A stretch of DNA of 64,000 nt from Anaerovibrio sp. RM50 (GTDB taxonomy: Bacteria; Bacillota; Negativicutes; Selenomonadales; Selenomonadaceae): positions 62,001 through 126,000 of the forward strand of contig NZ_JHWV01000005.1 of the NCBI RefSeq assembly GCF_000622005.1. The letters run 5' to 3'. The notes under the pieces were generated by a model. It made no database searches. It saw only the letters and a list, made by a program, of their open reading frames with translations, and was not told where the DNA came from. This document shows, piece by piece, positions 9,092 through 17,913 of the stretch (position 1 is its first letter; each line of letters starts with the position of its first letter). Made by a program: the position numbers and the translations under genes.

Positions 9092-10429
9092 TTACTGCAT
9101 TTTGGACAAATCGTTAAATCTGGTGAATTCCTTCTTGAAGAACATCTTCACCGTATCCACAGGACCGTTACGATGCTTGGCCACAATAACCTCAGTTATG
9201 TTTTTGTTTACCGTTTCCGGATCGTAGTAATCCTCGCGGTACAGGAACATAACGATATCAGCATCCTGCTCCAGGGAACCGGATTCACGGAGGTCACTGA
9301 GCATAGGACGCTTTATCTGACGGCTTTCAACGCTTCGGGAAAGCTGGGACAGGGCAATAACGGGCACATTCAGTTCACGGGCCACTGCCTTAAGAGAGCG
9401 GGAAATTTCGGAAATCTCCTGCTGACGGTTGTCTGTGGCACCCTTGCCAGTGCGGCCCTGCATGAGCTGGAGATAATCGATGATAATCAGATCCAGACCC
9501 TTTTCTGCCTTCAGACGGCGGGCCTTGGAGCGCAGCTCCATGACGGTGATGCCCGCAGTATCATCAATGTAGAGGGGAGCCTCGGCCACCTTGTTGGCCA
9601 CGTTTACCAGCTTGCTCCAGTCATTTTTGTCCAGCTCACCCTTGCGGAGCTTCTGGGAGTCAATACCACCCTCGGAGCAGAGCATACGCTGAACCAGCTG
9701 CTGCTTTGACATTTCCAAAGAGAAGAAGGCCACGTTCTTGTGCTCCTTCAGGGCCACATGGGCTCCTATATTCAGGGTGAAGGCGGTCTTACCCATACTT
9801 GGGCGGGCTGCCACCAGTATCAAATCAGAGGCCTGAAGGCCGGAGGTGAGCTTGTCCAGATCAGTGAAGCCGCAGGGGATACCAGTAAGGCCACCCTTGT
9901 TTTCGTAGAGCACATTGATTTTGTCAAAGGTCTCCATTACAATGTCACGCATTGGGGTGAAGGCACTGACATTCTGGCGGTTGGCCACCTCCATAATCAT
10001 TTTTTCCGACTTGTCAATAACATCGGCAACGTCATCAGAGGACTCGTAGGCCATGCCCGCAATATCCGTGGCGGTATTTATGAGGTGACGAAGGTCGGAC
10101 TTTTCCCGCACGATCTTGGCGTGATAGGTTACGTTGGCTGCCGTCGGTACCGTATTGGCCAAAGCCGTAATAAAGGTAACGCCACCCACCTTTTCCATAA
10201 GATTCTCGTTGTTGAGGTACTCGGACACGGTGACAATGTCTGCGGGCTCGTTTTTGTTAAAGAGAGTCAGCATGGCTTCATATACAATTTTGTGGGCATC
10301 ACGGTAGAAGTCCTCAGGCTTTAAAATCTGGGATACCTCGGCGATGGCCTCTTTTTTTATGAGCATGGCTCCCAAAACGGCCTGCTCCGCATCTATATTT
10401 TGAGGGGGCATTCGGTCAGCTATGGGCAT
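9092..10429 (-). CDS. dnaB: Replicative DNA helicase DnaB
   Basis: Hexameric 5'-3' helicase at the replication fork, 445 residues from the chosen start. The N-terminal domain begins MPPQNIDAEQAVLGAML, typical of DnaB. The RecA-like C-terminal domain has Walker A ARPSMGKTAF, Walker B LIIIDYLQLM and the DLRESGSLEQDAD motif. The frame is open 28 codons further upstream, but GGGAGG sits correctly before the ATG at 10429 and the family N-terminus begins there. It is the last gene of the yybS-gdpP-rplI-lon-dnaB cluster, and a strong terminator follows. Confidence 0.96.
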   Translation of the reverse strand: MPIADRMPPQNIDAEQAVLGAMLIKKEAIAEVSQILKPEDFYRDAHKIVYEAMLTLFNKNEPADIVTVSEYLNNENLMEKVGGVTFITALANTVPTAANVTYHAKIVREKSDLRHLINTATDIAGMAYESSDDVADVIDKSEKMIMEVANRQNVSAFTPMRDIVMETFDKINVLYENKGGLTGIPCGFTDLDKLTSGLQASDLILVAARPSMGKTAFTLNIGAHVALKEHKNVAFFSLEMSKQQLVQRMLCSEGGIDSQKLRKGELDKNDWSKLVNVANKVAEAPLYIDDTAGITVMELRSKARRLKAEKGLDLIIIDYLQLMQGRTGKGATDNRQQEISEISRSLKAVARELNVPVIALSQLSRSVESRQIKRPMLSDLRESGSLEQDADIVMFLYREDYYDPETVNKNITEVIVAKHRNGPVDTVKMFFKKEFTRFNDLSKMQ

Positions 10430-10543
10430 ATCTATTCCTCCCGTTTTTCCGTGTAAATTATTGTATAAAAGTCCAGAGAGCAGCCTTTCGTTTGCAAGTC
10501 GAAAATTGCTCACGGGTCCTTTTGATTACATTTAATGCATAGG

Positions 10544-10587
10544 GCAGAGGGTGGTTTTTCGTTTGAAGCCGAAAAATTGCCCTCTGC
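10544..10587 (-). other. Long hairpin between lon and dnaB
   Basis: GCAGAGGG pairs with CCCTCTGC, with inner arms GTTTTTCG and CGAAAAA, directly after the lon stop codon. No U-tract follows on the minus strand, so it is more likely an RNA processing or stability element, or a partial attenuator, than a full terminator. The rest of the 160-bp gap may hold an internal dnaB promoter. Confidence 0.5.
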
Positions 10588-10590
10588 TTA

Positions 10591-12585
10591 TTAATTTGTT
10601 TCTTCAGGGCCCAGTAAAATCTCGAAGGCTTCCTTGGCAGTGGTCACGGGATGAATATCCAGTCCCAGATGCTGCTTCGGAATGTCCTTGCTGTTTTCCT
10701 TTGGAATAATCAGGGTCTTTATGCCGGCCTGCTTGGCTCCATAGGCCTTTTCAAAAACCCCTCCCACAGGGCGGACCCGGCCCTGAAGGGAAATTTCTCC
10801 GGTTACTGCCACATCCTGGCGGATAGGCCGCTTGGTAATGGCAGACAATATGGCGGTGAGAATGGCAGTGCCCGCACTTGGGCCGTCAATGTTGCCGCCG
10901 CCAATTACATTTATGTGAATGTCGTAATCGTGAATATCCTTCCCCGTAATCATGCGCACCACAGAGGCGGCGTTAAATACGGAGTCCTTGGCCATGCTGC
11001 CGGCAGTTTCATTGAAGCGCACAGTGCCCTTGCCCTTTTCACGGGCTTCAAAGGCAATGGCCTCAATTTCAATGACGGAGCCCAAAAAGCCCGCCACGCC
11101 CAAACCGAAAATATGGCCTATTTCCAGACGGTCCGAGGCCTTCTTTGTTACATAAGGGCTAAGACGGCTCACCTGGGCCACCTTGTATATATCGGCCTTT
11201 TCAATGGCTACGGAGGTGTCATCCTCCTGCTCCGGATTTTGCTCCAAATCCTGCTGGGCATTGCGCTCCAAGGCCAGACTGTAGGCATCTGCCAAAATAT
11301 TTATGGCCTTGCGGCCCTCAATTGTGTACTCGCTGATAAGCTCAGCCACACCCTCCCCTAAATTGGCAGAGAGCTTTTTGGCGGCATTTCTGACGATTTC
11401 CTGTATATTGGCAGGAGTAAGTGGTTCAAAGTAAATCTCCGCACATCTGGACCGAAGGGCCGGATTTATGTGGGAGGCCTCCCGTGTGGTGGCACCAATT
11501 AGTACGAAATCCGCCGGGGCTCCTTCATCAAAGAGCTTCTTGATATATGGCGGAATCTTCTCGTCGGCGGGATCATAATAGGCGGATTCAAAAAAGGCCC
11601 GCTTGTCCTCCAGAACCTTCAGCAGTTTATTTTGCAGCATTACATCCATTTCGCCGATTTCATCGATAAAGAGAATGCCCCCGTGGGCATCAGTTACCAG
11701 TCCCGGCTTTGGCTCAGGAATGCCAGTATCTGCCAGATCACGTCTGGCACCCTGATAAATAGGGTCGTGGACGGAGCCCAGCAGAGGGTTGGTCATGTCC
11801 CGTGGGTCCCAGCGCAAAGTTGTACCATCTGTTTCAACAAAAGGTGCATCTTCAGCAAAGGGGGACAGCTTCCGCTTTTTTGCTTCCTCCAGCACCAGCC
11901 GGGCGGCAGTGGTTTTGCCTACCCCCGGAGGTCCGTAGAGAATCAGATGCTGTGGATATGGGGAGCTGAGCTTTGCCAGCAGTGAATCCACTGCCCTTTT
12001 TTGCCCCACTATTTCATCTGTGGAGGAAGGGCGCAAAAGCTCCATTACGGACTGGGTCAGGCTTACCTTCTCCAGCTCCTCCAGATGCTCACGCTTCTTC
12101 TGCTCCAGAGGAGATTCCACATTCTTTTTCTCCTCCTTGAGAATCTGCATCTTTATGTCCTTGACGTAGTCCTGGTGGTTTTCCTCCAGGCGCTCTGCCA
12201 CCTTTTTCTCCAGATCATCCTCCAGATCACGGCGGGCCAGAATATCGGAAAACTGCTCCGTGAGCTGCTCCAGAATTTCAGCCAAATCCTCATCCTTTGG
12301 CACTTCCTTGATGGTGGGGTTGTCGCTGATAATTCTCTGTAAAGCAAGTACACGCTCACCTCTTTTAGGTGAGCGCACGTACTGTAAAGCATCCATTTTG
12401 CCTGCCTTGATAACCAGCTTGTCGGAGCCGTAATAGTCCACCAGCAGATTAAACAGGGCATCTATTTTTCTGTCGATTTCATCCCGGGGACCCATTTCAG
12501 CCTTGAGAGCCGCCTTGGCAGCCTCCGGATTGGCTTCCCGGTCCTGGGTTTTTAGATTTAACAATTTGGAAAAGAAATTCTTCAT
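10591..12585 (-). CDS. Lon-family ATP-dependent protease (LonB/LonC-like)
   Basis: AAA+ serine protease of 664 residues. The N-terminal third is a charged helical region (about 1-190) rather than the classical Lon N domain. It is followed by the AAA+ module with Walker A GPPGVGKTTA and Walker B ILFIDEIGEMD, and a C-terminal Lon protease domain with the catalytic Ser in NIDGPSAGTAI and the Lys in VFEKAYGAKQAGIK. The arrangement matches the short LonB/LonC enzymes of Firmicutes rather than LonA, which is longer. LonC-type enzymes are often linked to spore formers. It sits between rplI and dnaB, 30 bp after rplI. Confidence 0.85.
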   Translation of the reverse strand: MKNFFSKLLNLKTQDREANPEAAKAALKAEMGPRDEIDRKIDALFNLLVDYYGSDKLVIKAGKMDALQYVRSPKRGERVLALQRIISDNPTIKEVPKDEDLAEILEQLTEQFSDILARRDLEDDLEKKVAERLEENHQDYVKDIKMQILKEEKKNVESPLEQKKREHLEELEKVSLTQSVMELLRPSSTDEIVGQKRAVDSLLAKLSSPYPQHLILYGPPGVGKTTAARLVLEEAKKRKLSPFAEDAPFVETDGTTLRWDPRDMTNPLLGSVHDPIYQGARRDLADTGIPEPKPGLVTDAHGGILFIDEIGEMDVMLQNKLLKVLEDKRAFFESAYYDPADEKIPPYIKKLFDEGAPADFVLIGATTREASHINPALRSRCAEIYFEPLTPANIQEIVRNAAKKLSANLGEGVAELISEYTIEGRKAINILADAYSLALERNAQQDLEQNPEQEDDTSVAIEKADIYKVAQVSRLSPYVTKKASDRLEIGHIFGLGVAGFLGSVIEIEAIAFEAREKGKGTVRFNETAGSMAKDSVFNAASVVRMITGKDIHDYDIHINVIGGGNIDGPSAGTAILTAILSAITKRPIRQDVAVTGEISLQGRVRPVGGVFEKAYGAKQAGIKTLIIPKENSKDIPKQHLGLDIHPVTTAKEAFEILLGPEETN

Positions 12586-12615
12586 GAATAAAAACCTGTT
12601 ATTGATTAATAGCTA

Positions 12616-13062
12616 TTATCCCTGTACCACTTCAACCTTGATGGTGGAGGTGATTTCCGGATGTACTTTAATGACAGCCTCGTAGGTGCCAACTCCGGAA
12701 ATTTCGTTTTTAAGGGAAATCTTGCGCTTGTCAATGTCGATGTTGTGCTTCTTCTTCAATACCTCAGCAATGTCCTTGCCACCTACGGAACCGAAGAGAC
12801 GGCCGTTTTCACCGATTTTTACGGGAATGGTCACGCTGACCTGGGACAGCTGTGCTGCCATAAGCTTGGCCTCATCTGTATCCTGTGCCTTCTTGCGGGC
12901 GGCGGAGCCGGCCTGGGCCTTGGCTACATTTATATTGTTGGAAGTAGCCTCTACTGCCACCTTTTTTGGCAGCAGGAAATTGCGGCCGTAGCCGTCGGAA
13001 ACCTCTACGATATCACCTTTTTTGCCTACGTTCTTAACGTCCTTCTGCAGAATCACTTTCAT
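12616..13062 (-). CDS. rplI: 50S ribosomal protein bL9
   Basis: Large-subunit protein of 148 residues. The N-terminal domain MKVILQKDVKNVGKKGDIVE and NFLLPKKVAV are diagnostic, followed by the long connecting helix and the C-terminal domain. The frame opens three codons earlier, but the ATG at 13062 gives the standard MKVIL start and lies a normal distance from GAGGAG. Its start overlaps the end of gdpP by 29 bp, so translation of the two is probably coupled. This gdpP-rplI-dnaB order is a conserved Firmicute arrangement. Confidence 0.97.
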   Translation of the reverse strand: MKVILQKDVKNVGKKGDIVEVSDGYGRNFLLPKKVAVEATSNNINVAKAQAGSAARKKAQDTDEAKLMAAQLSQVSVTIPVKIGENGRLFGSVGGKDIAEVLKKKHNIDIDKRKISLKNEISGVGTYEAVIKVHPEITSTIKVEVVQG

Positions 13063-15058
13063 TGCTATCAAACTCCTCTATAAAGCTATTTGTGTATTCC
13101 AATACTTGATCATAAACATCGTCCACGGTGCCGTCCTTCAGCTGGGTGCCCGCCACATTCTGGTGGCCGCCACCACCAAAGTTTTCCATAATTAGCTGGA
13201 CGTTGATGTCTCCCGCGGAACGGGCGCTGACACCAACGGTATTCTGGGTAAGCTGGAATATTACAATACTTACCCGCACACCCTCGATTCGCAGCATGGA
13301 GTCAGCCACCTGGGCTGCCACCACCTGGATATTTGGCATGACCTCCGGACATTTTGTAATAATAAGGCCATTTGGCAGCATATTTGCTGTGGATTTGGCC
13401 CTGGCCTCTGCCACCTCCGTGGCAAAGTCGGTTCTGAAGAGCTGGCGCACAGCCACCAGATCAGCACCCCAGCGGCGAAGATATGCCGCTGCCTCAAATG
13501 TACGCACACCCACCTGTACTGCAAAGTTCTTGGTATCCACCACAATACCGCAATAAAGGGCTATTGCCTCTATGCGGGTGAGCTTAAGCTCGTCCCCGAA
13601 GTACATGAGCAGCTCTGTAACCAGCTCGCTGGTGGAGCTGGTGGCAGTTTCGGTGTAGGCGATTTTTGTGTTTTTAATACAATTTTCGCCGCGGCGATGA
13701 TGGTCGATAACCACAACCTGTTCAATGCGCTCAAGCATATCAGGGGCGGCAGTGAGATGTGGAATATAGGTATCCACCACAAAGAGTACCGGATTTTTGG
13801 CAGTAATATTAACTACCTTTTCATTTTGAATGAAGAGACCGGCGTATTCTTCACGGTTATTGAGCATTTCAATGATTTTGTCAATGCCCTCGTTCATATC
13901 GCTGAGGATAATGTGTACGGGCTTTCCAAGGGTTTTGGCCATACGGGCCACGCCCATGGCGGCACCCAAAGCATCGAAGTCCTCGTTGTGATGGCCCATG
14001 ACGAAAACCTCGTCGGCAGTCTGCATAAGGGCCTTGATGTTGGAGGCCATAACTCTGGCCTTAACGCGGTTTTGCTTCTCCAGAGCCTTTGTTTTGCCGC
14101 CGAAGAAGCTGGTCTGGCCGTTCATCATAATGGCCGCCTGATCACCGCCACGGCTCAGGGCCAGATCCAGCATGGCCGAGGCCTGCTGACCCAGCTCAAT
14201 GTAGGTCTGACGGTCTGCCACGGATATACCCATACTCAGGGTAACAGGCAGCTTGCTGGTGGTGTTGAAGAGATTATGAATCTTGTCCAGAATGTTGAAC
14301 TTTTCGCCAATGGCCATGTCCAGACTGCGGCGCTCTATAACCGCAATGTACATATCACGGCTGATATGACGGCTGTAGCCCTCCAGATGATTAATCCATT
14401 CGTCAATCATCTTGTTGGCCTCAAAGGTGAGGCTGTTTCTTTCCGCATCGTTCAGTCCCTTCAGTACATCATCGTAGTTATCAATCTGGATATACATCAG
14501 GACGGAGCGGCTGTCAGCGTGGATGCGCTTCAGCAGCTGGTACGGAGTATCATCAATAATATAAAGTGCCATAAGTCCGCAGGAGTCGTCCTTGGTGGAA
14601 ATTGGCACGTATTTTACTTTGTAATGAACGTTTTCATGGATAAATACGGTTTCCCCGTTTTTGCCCCAGATGTTGTTCAGATCCAGCTCCGGCCAGAAGG
14701 CATCCTCGCCTCTGTGAATGCACATACCGTATTCGGGAATAACCCTGATGTGCTTTTCCAGCTCCTTGTTAAACCACTGAAGACGTCCGTTTTTGTCCGT
14801 AATGACAATCATCTGCGGCAGATTGTCCAGGGCGTAATTGGAGGCATCGTTAACATTGGAAATAACCGTGTGGCAATAATGGGCGAATTCCTCACTGCGG
14901 TAACGGCAGCGCTCATACCCAAAAAACAGGGTGGCACACCATACCATCAGCGAAGCTGCACCAATATACCAATTGTAAAGGAACAGTACCACCACCAAAA
15001 GCAGGGCGGCGACGTGGATGATGGCTATATCAATCCAGGCATTTAGATTTCTAGGCAT
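13034..15058 (-). CDS. gdpP: Cyclic-di-AMP phosphodiesterase, GdpP type
   Basis: Membrane-bound enzyme that hydrolyses c-di-AMP, controlling osmotic and envelope homeostasis. 674 residues: two N-terminal transmembrane helices (about 8-50), a PAS domain with MIVITDKNGRLQWFNKELE, a degenerate GGDEF domain, and a DHH/DHHA1 module with HHNEDFDALGAAMG and VVIDHHRRGENCI carrying the metal ligands. The C-terminal GGGGHQNVAG motif is intact. The ATG at 15058 follows GAGG and is preferred over a start seven codons upstream. Gene order yybS-gdpP-rplI matches Bacillus, where the gene is called yybT. Confidence 0.94.
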   Translation of the reverse strand: MPRNLNAWIDIAIIHVAALLLVVVLFLYNWYIGAASLMVWCATLFFGYERCRYRSEEFAHYCHTVISNVNDASNYALDNLPQMIVITDKNGRLQWFNKELEKHIRVIPEYGMCIHRGEDAFWPELDLNNIWGKNGETVFIHENVHYKVKYVPISTKDDSCGLMALYIIDDTPYQLLKRIHADSRSVLMYIQIDNYDDVLKGLNDAERNSLTFEANKMIDEWINHLEGYSRHISRDMYIAVIERRSLDMAIGEKFNILDKIHNLFNTTSKLPVTLSMGISVADRQTYIELGQQASAMLDLALSRGGDQAAIMMNGQTSFFGGKTKALEKQNRVKARVMASNIKALMQTADEVFVMGHHNEDFDALGAAMGVARMAKTLGKPVHIILSDMNEGIDKIIEMLNNREEYAGLFIQNEKVVNITAKNPVLFVVDTYIPHLTAAPDMLERIEQVVVIDHHRRGENCIKNTKIAYTETATSSTSELVTELLMYFGDELKLTRIEAIALYCGIVVDTKNFAVQVGVRTFEAAAYLRRWGADLVAVRQLFRTDFATEVAEARAKSTANMLPNGLIITKCPEVMPNIQVVAAQVADSMLRIEGVRVSIVIFQLTQNTVGVSARSAGDINVQLIMENFGGGGHQNVAGTQLKDGTVDDVYDQVLEYTNSFIEEFDSNESDSAEGR

Positions 15059-15079
15059 TTTATAAACCTCGATTCCCAA

Positions 15080-16036
15080 TTAGTTGCGTTTTGCGGAAAA
15101 ACGCTTGCGATAATCAAAAATCATATCAAACAGGCCCACAAATGCTAACAGTTGAGCTATTAGCCCGTTAATAAATATGAAACCGATAATAATCCAGAAC
15201 ATCAGACGGGATATTTTATTCCGCAGCAGACAGCTGAGCATGGCCACACCCTGCACAAAGCCCGCTGTGGAGGTAAGGAAAAACACGTTGTAGGAGGCCT
15301 GCTTCAAAAGCTCGATATTTCTGGATTCGCCCCAGTAAATACCCACCAGTGAAAAGCCAAAGAAATAGAAAATGGCAACAGGCAGCCGCCACTGGTCCAG
15401 TGAAGGCAGGTCTGGTGTCTGATGGCCAAGGCGCTTCAGCACCTTCCGGCCCACGATGAAATTTATGCCAGTGGTAATAAGGCCAGAGCATACCACCACC
15501 AGTGGCATCAGCATGCCCACCAGCTGGAAGGCCTTGCCAAAATTATCCTTCATTTCAGCCAGCTTTTCCGGTGGAACACCCATGGTTTCATAAGCAGAGA
15601 TAGAAGCGTTGAAGGATTCCTCCAGAACCTCCAGCTGCATATTTAATGGGTTGATGCCAGTCATGGCAAAGAGCATGGCCAGTGCCGCCAGCATGGCGAT
15701 TATGGCCGCTGCCAGTGAAATTAACAAAGTCTGGCTGGCGGGAAGCTGTTTTCTGAAGCCATAGCCCAGGGCGATAGCCGGAGGGGCAAAGCCTGCCACC
15801 ATGCGCACCGCAGTCATGGGCTCTATGAGAATGGCCATAATAATGCCAGCAGCCAGTACGCTGAGAAGTGCCCACTTAATGCCGTGCCTTACCACAAGAA
15901 CAAGTATCGGCAGGGGCCAGATTAGAATGGCAATATCCCCCAGAAGGGGTACATAGGCTCCAGCCAGGGCTACTATAACAGTTATGGCCGCCAGAAGGCT
16001 GCTTTCCGTCATAGATTTTATTTTTACATCAGCCAC
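15080..16036 (-). CDS. YybS family membrane protein (DUF2232)
   Basis: Integral membrane protein of 318 residues with about eight hydrophobic segments. The N-terminus MTESSLLAAITVIVALAGAY and the position directly upstream of gdpP match the YybS/DUF2232 family. The biochemical function is unknown; the fold resembles ECF-type S components, but no substrate can be named from sequence. It is the first gene of the operon, 21 bp from gdpP, with a promoter about 65 bp upstream. Confidence 0.82.
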   Translation of the reverse strand: MADVKIKSMTESSLLAAITVIVALAGAYVPLLGDIAILIWPLPILVLVVRHGIKWALLSVLAAGIIMAILIEPMTAVRMVAGFAPPAIALGYGFRKQLPASQTLLISLAAAIIAMLAALAMLFAMTGINPLNMQLEVLEESFNASISAYETMGVPPEKLAEMKDNFGKAFQLVGMLMPLVVVCSGLITTGINFIVGRKVLKRLGHQTPDLPSLDQWRLPVAIFYFFGFSLVGIYWGESRNIELLKQASYNVFFLTSTAGFVQGVAMLSCLLRNKISRLMFWIIIGFIFINGLIAQLLAFVGLFDMIFDYRKRFSAKRN

Positions 16037-16070
16037 GTTGATTAAATCTCCTTAATTTGTAACGTGAAGG

Positions 16071-16102
16071 GGAGAAAATCCCCGCATTATTTTGATATTA
16101 TA
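16071..16102 (-). promoter_or_regulatory. Promoter and leader hairpin of the yybS-dnaB operon
   Basis: On the minus strand TGGTATAAT (extended -10 form; TATAAT at 16097-16102) is followed by a small GGGGATTTTCTCCCC hairpin in the leader. A good -35 box is not seen, consistent with an extended -10 promoter. Confidence 0.5.
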
Positions 16103-16258
16103 CCATTTTATGAAAAAACATGCTACTTATGGGGGATTGGCCAGAGGAAAGGGCCTGTGAAAATGAGACAAAGGTACAAATATTGCTTATTATTGTTGGT
16201 AAAGAAATAAAAAGAATATATAATAGATGTAGAAAAATATACCCTGGAGGTGTTTTAT

Positions 16259-17770
16259 ATGGATGAAAAAAAGTTGTTAAAGCTGCAAAATGGCAGTGAT
16301 ATCAGAGGCGTCGCCATGGAAGGTGTTGAAGGCGAGGATGTTACCCTTACCCATGATGTGGCCAATGTTATCAGTGCAGCCTTTGTGAATTTTTTGGCCG
16401 AGAAGCTGGGCAAGCCCGCCTCTAAGGTGAAAATTGCCATTGGCCATGACTCCCGTCTCAGCGCCGAAAGCCTTAAAGAGGCTGCCATTGAAGGGACCAT
16501 GAATCTGGGGGCAAGGGTTTTTGACTGCGGTCTCTCTTCCACCCCGGCCATGTTTATGTCCATTGTTTTTGAGGACACCCAGATGGACGGTGCCATTATG
16601 ATTACCGCCAGCCATCTGCCATACAACCGTAACGGACTTAAGTTCTTCACCGCTGAAGGCGGTCTGGAGAAGGCTGATATTAAGGCCATTCTGAAGGCTG
16701 CCGCCAAGCTGGAGCCGGCGGATTACGATATCAGCGACGTGGAAACTCTGGAGCTCATTGACCTTTACGCAGAATACCTTTGCGACAAGATCAGAGTGGG
16801 GGCCAATCTGGAGGAAAACTATATGCAGCCACTATCCGGCATGAAGATCGTGGTGGATGCGGGCAATGGCGCTGGTGGATTCTTCGCTGACAAGGTGCTG
16901 AAGCCACTGGGGGCAGATACCACAGGCAGCAAGTACCTTGACCCGGACGGACGGTTCCCTAACCATGTGCCAAATCCTGAGAATAAGAAGGCCATGGCTT
17001 CCATTAAAAAAATTGTCAATGAATCCAATGCTGATCTGGGCCTGATTTTTGATACTGACGTGGACCGCATGGGTGCTGTACTTCCTGATGGGAAGGAAAT
17101 CAGCCGTAATGCCCTTATAGCCATGATTGCAGCTATTTTGGCCCCTGATTATCCTGGCAGCACCATTGTTACAGACTCCGTAACCTCCGATGAGCTTACG
17201 GAATTTTTGGAGGGAACCCTTCATCTGAAGCATCACCGCTTCAAGAGAGGCTACAAGAACGTTATTAATGAGTGTATCCGCCTTAATGAGGAGGGCACTG
17301 AGTCACCATTGGCCATTGAAACCTCCGGCCATGGGGCATTGCAGGAAAACTACTATCTGGATGACGGAGCATATCTTGCTGTTAAGCTGATTATTGCCGC
17401 TGCCAAGGCAAATCGTGAGGACAAGACCCTTGCCAGCCTTATTGAGGAGCTGGGATATCCTGCAGAGGCCAGGGAATACCGTCTCAATATCACTGGTCTG
17501 GAGGATTACAAGACCTACGGCAGAGGGGTGCTGGAGGAATTCCGGGAGCTGGCTGAGGCCAGAGGAATTCAGGTGGCTTCCCCGTCCTACGAGGGTGTGC
17601 GCCTTGTATTCCCAGATGAGGGCTGGATTCTTCTCCGTCTGTCCCTCCATGATCCAAATATGCCAATGAATATTGAGGGCAAGCATGACGGCGACTGCGA
17701 GAAGCTCACCCAAATTGCCAGGGAGCTGGTATCCGGCTTTGTAAACCTCGATGACAGCGTTATAGAATAA
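16259..17770 (+). CDS. Phosphomannomutase/phosphoglucomutase family
   Basis: Alpha-D-phosphohexomutase of 503 residues that interconverts hexose-1- and 6-phosphates for envelope sugar synthesis. The catalytic phosphoserine loop reads TASHLPYNRNGLKFF (about 116-130; usual form TASHNP), the metal loop is DTDVDRMG (about 258) and the sugar-binding loop is ETSGHGALQENYYLDDGAY. The Leu in place of Asn in TASHxP and the length place it with the less characterised PMM/PGM group, so the preferred sugar is uncertain. The ATG at 16259 follows TGGAGG; a GTG three codons upstream is less likely. Confidence 0.85.
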   Translation: MDEKKLLKLQNGSDIRGVAMEGVEGEDVTLTHDVANVISAAFVNFLAEKLGKPASKVKIAIGHDSRLSAESLKEAAIEGTMNLGARVFDCGLSSTPAMFMSIVFEDTQMDGAIMITASHLPYNRNGLKFFTAEGGLEKADIKAILKAAAKLEPADYDISDVETLELIDLYAEYLCDKIRVGANLEENYMQPLSGMKIVVDAGNGAGGFFADKVLKPLGADTTGSKYLDPDGRFPNHVPNPENKKAMASIKKIVNESNADLGLIFDTDVDRMGAVLPDGKEISRNALIAMIAAILAPDYPGSTIVTDSVTSDELTEFLEGTLHLKHHRFKRGYKNVINECIRLNEEGTESPLAIETSGHGALQENYYLDDGAYLAVKLIIAAAKANREDKTLASLIEELGYPAEAREYRLNITGLEDYKTYGRGVLEEFRELAEARGIQVASPSYEGVRLVFPDEGWILLRLSLHDPNMPMNIEGKHDGDCEKLTQIARELVSGFVNLDDSVIE

Positions 17771-17794
17771 GGCTTTGTATACATGGCGGAGCGG

Positions 17795-17824
17795 TTGACA
17801 GTGTCTTAGGGCTAATGCTATGAT
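17795..17824 (+). promoter_or_regulatory. Promoter of purB and short structured leader
   Basis: TTGACA (17795-17800) and TATGAT (17819-17824) are spaced by 18 bp. The roughly 85-nt leader that follows holds two small hairpins, GGGG...CCCC near 17841 and GCCCG...CGGGC near 17862, and then a U-rich stretch before the ribosome site. The usual purine riboswitch core was not recognised, so leader control is possible but unproven. Confidence 0.6.
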
Positions 17825-17913
17825 GTATACGGATAACAATGGGGTGAATAATTTTTCCCCGCCCGTAAAGTCGGGCAATACGTGTTTTCTTTTTTTAAGG
17901 AGGAATTGCATCA

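Noticed and set aside
17830-17880. Purine riboswitch before purB
   Set aside because: Only two short hairpins are seen; the conserved three-way junction and loop sequences of the purine aptamer are missing.
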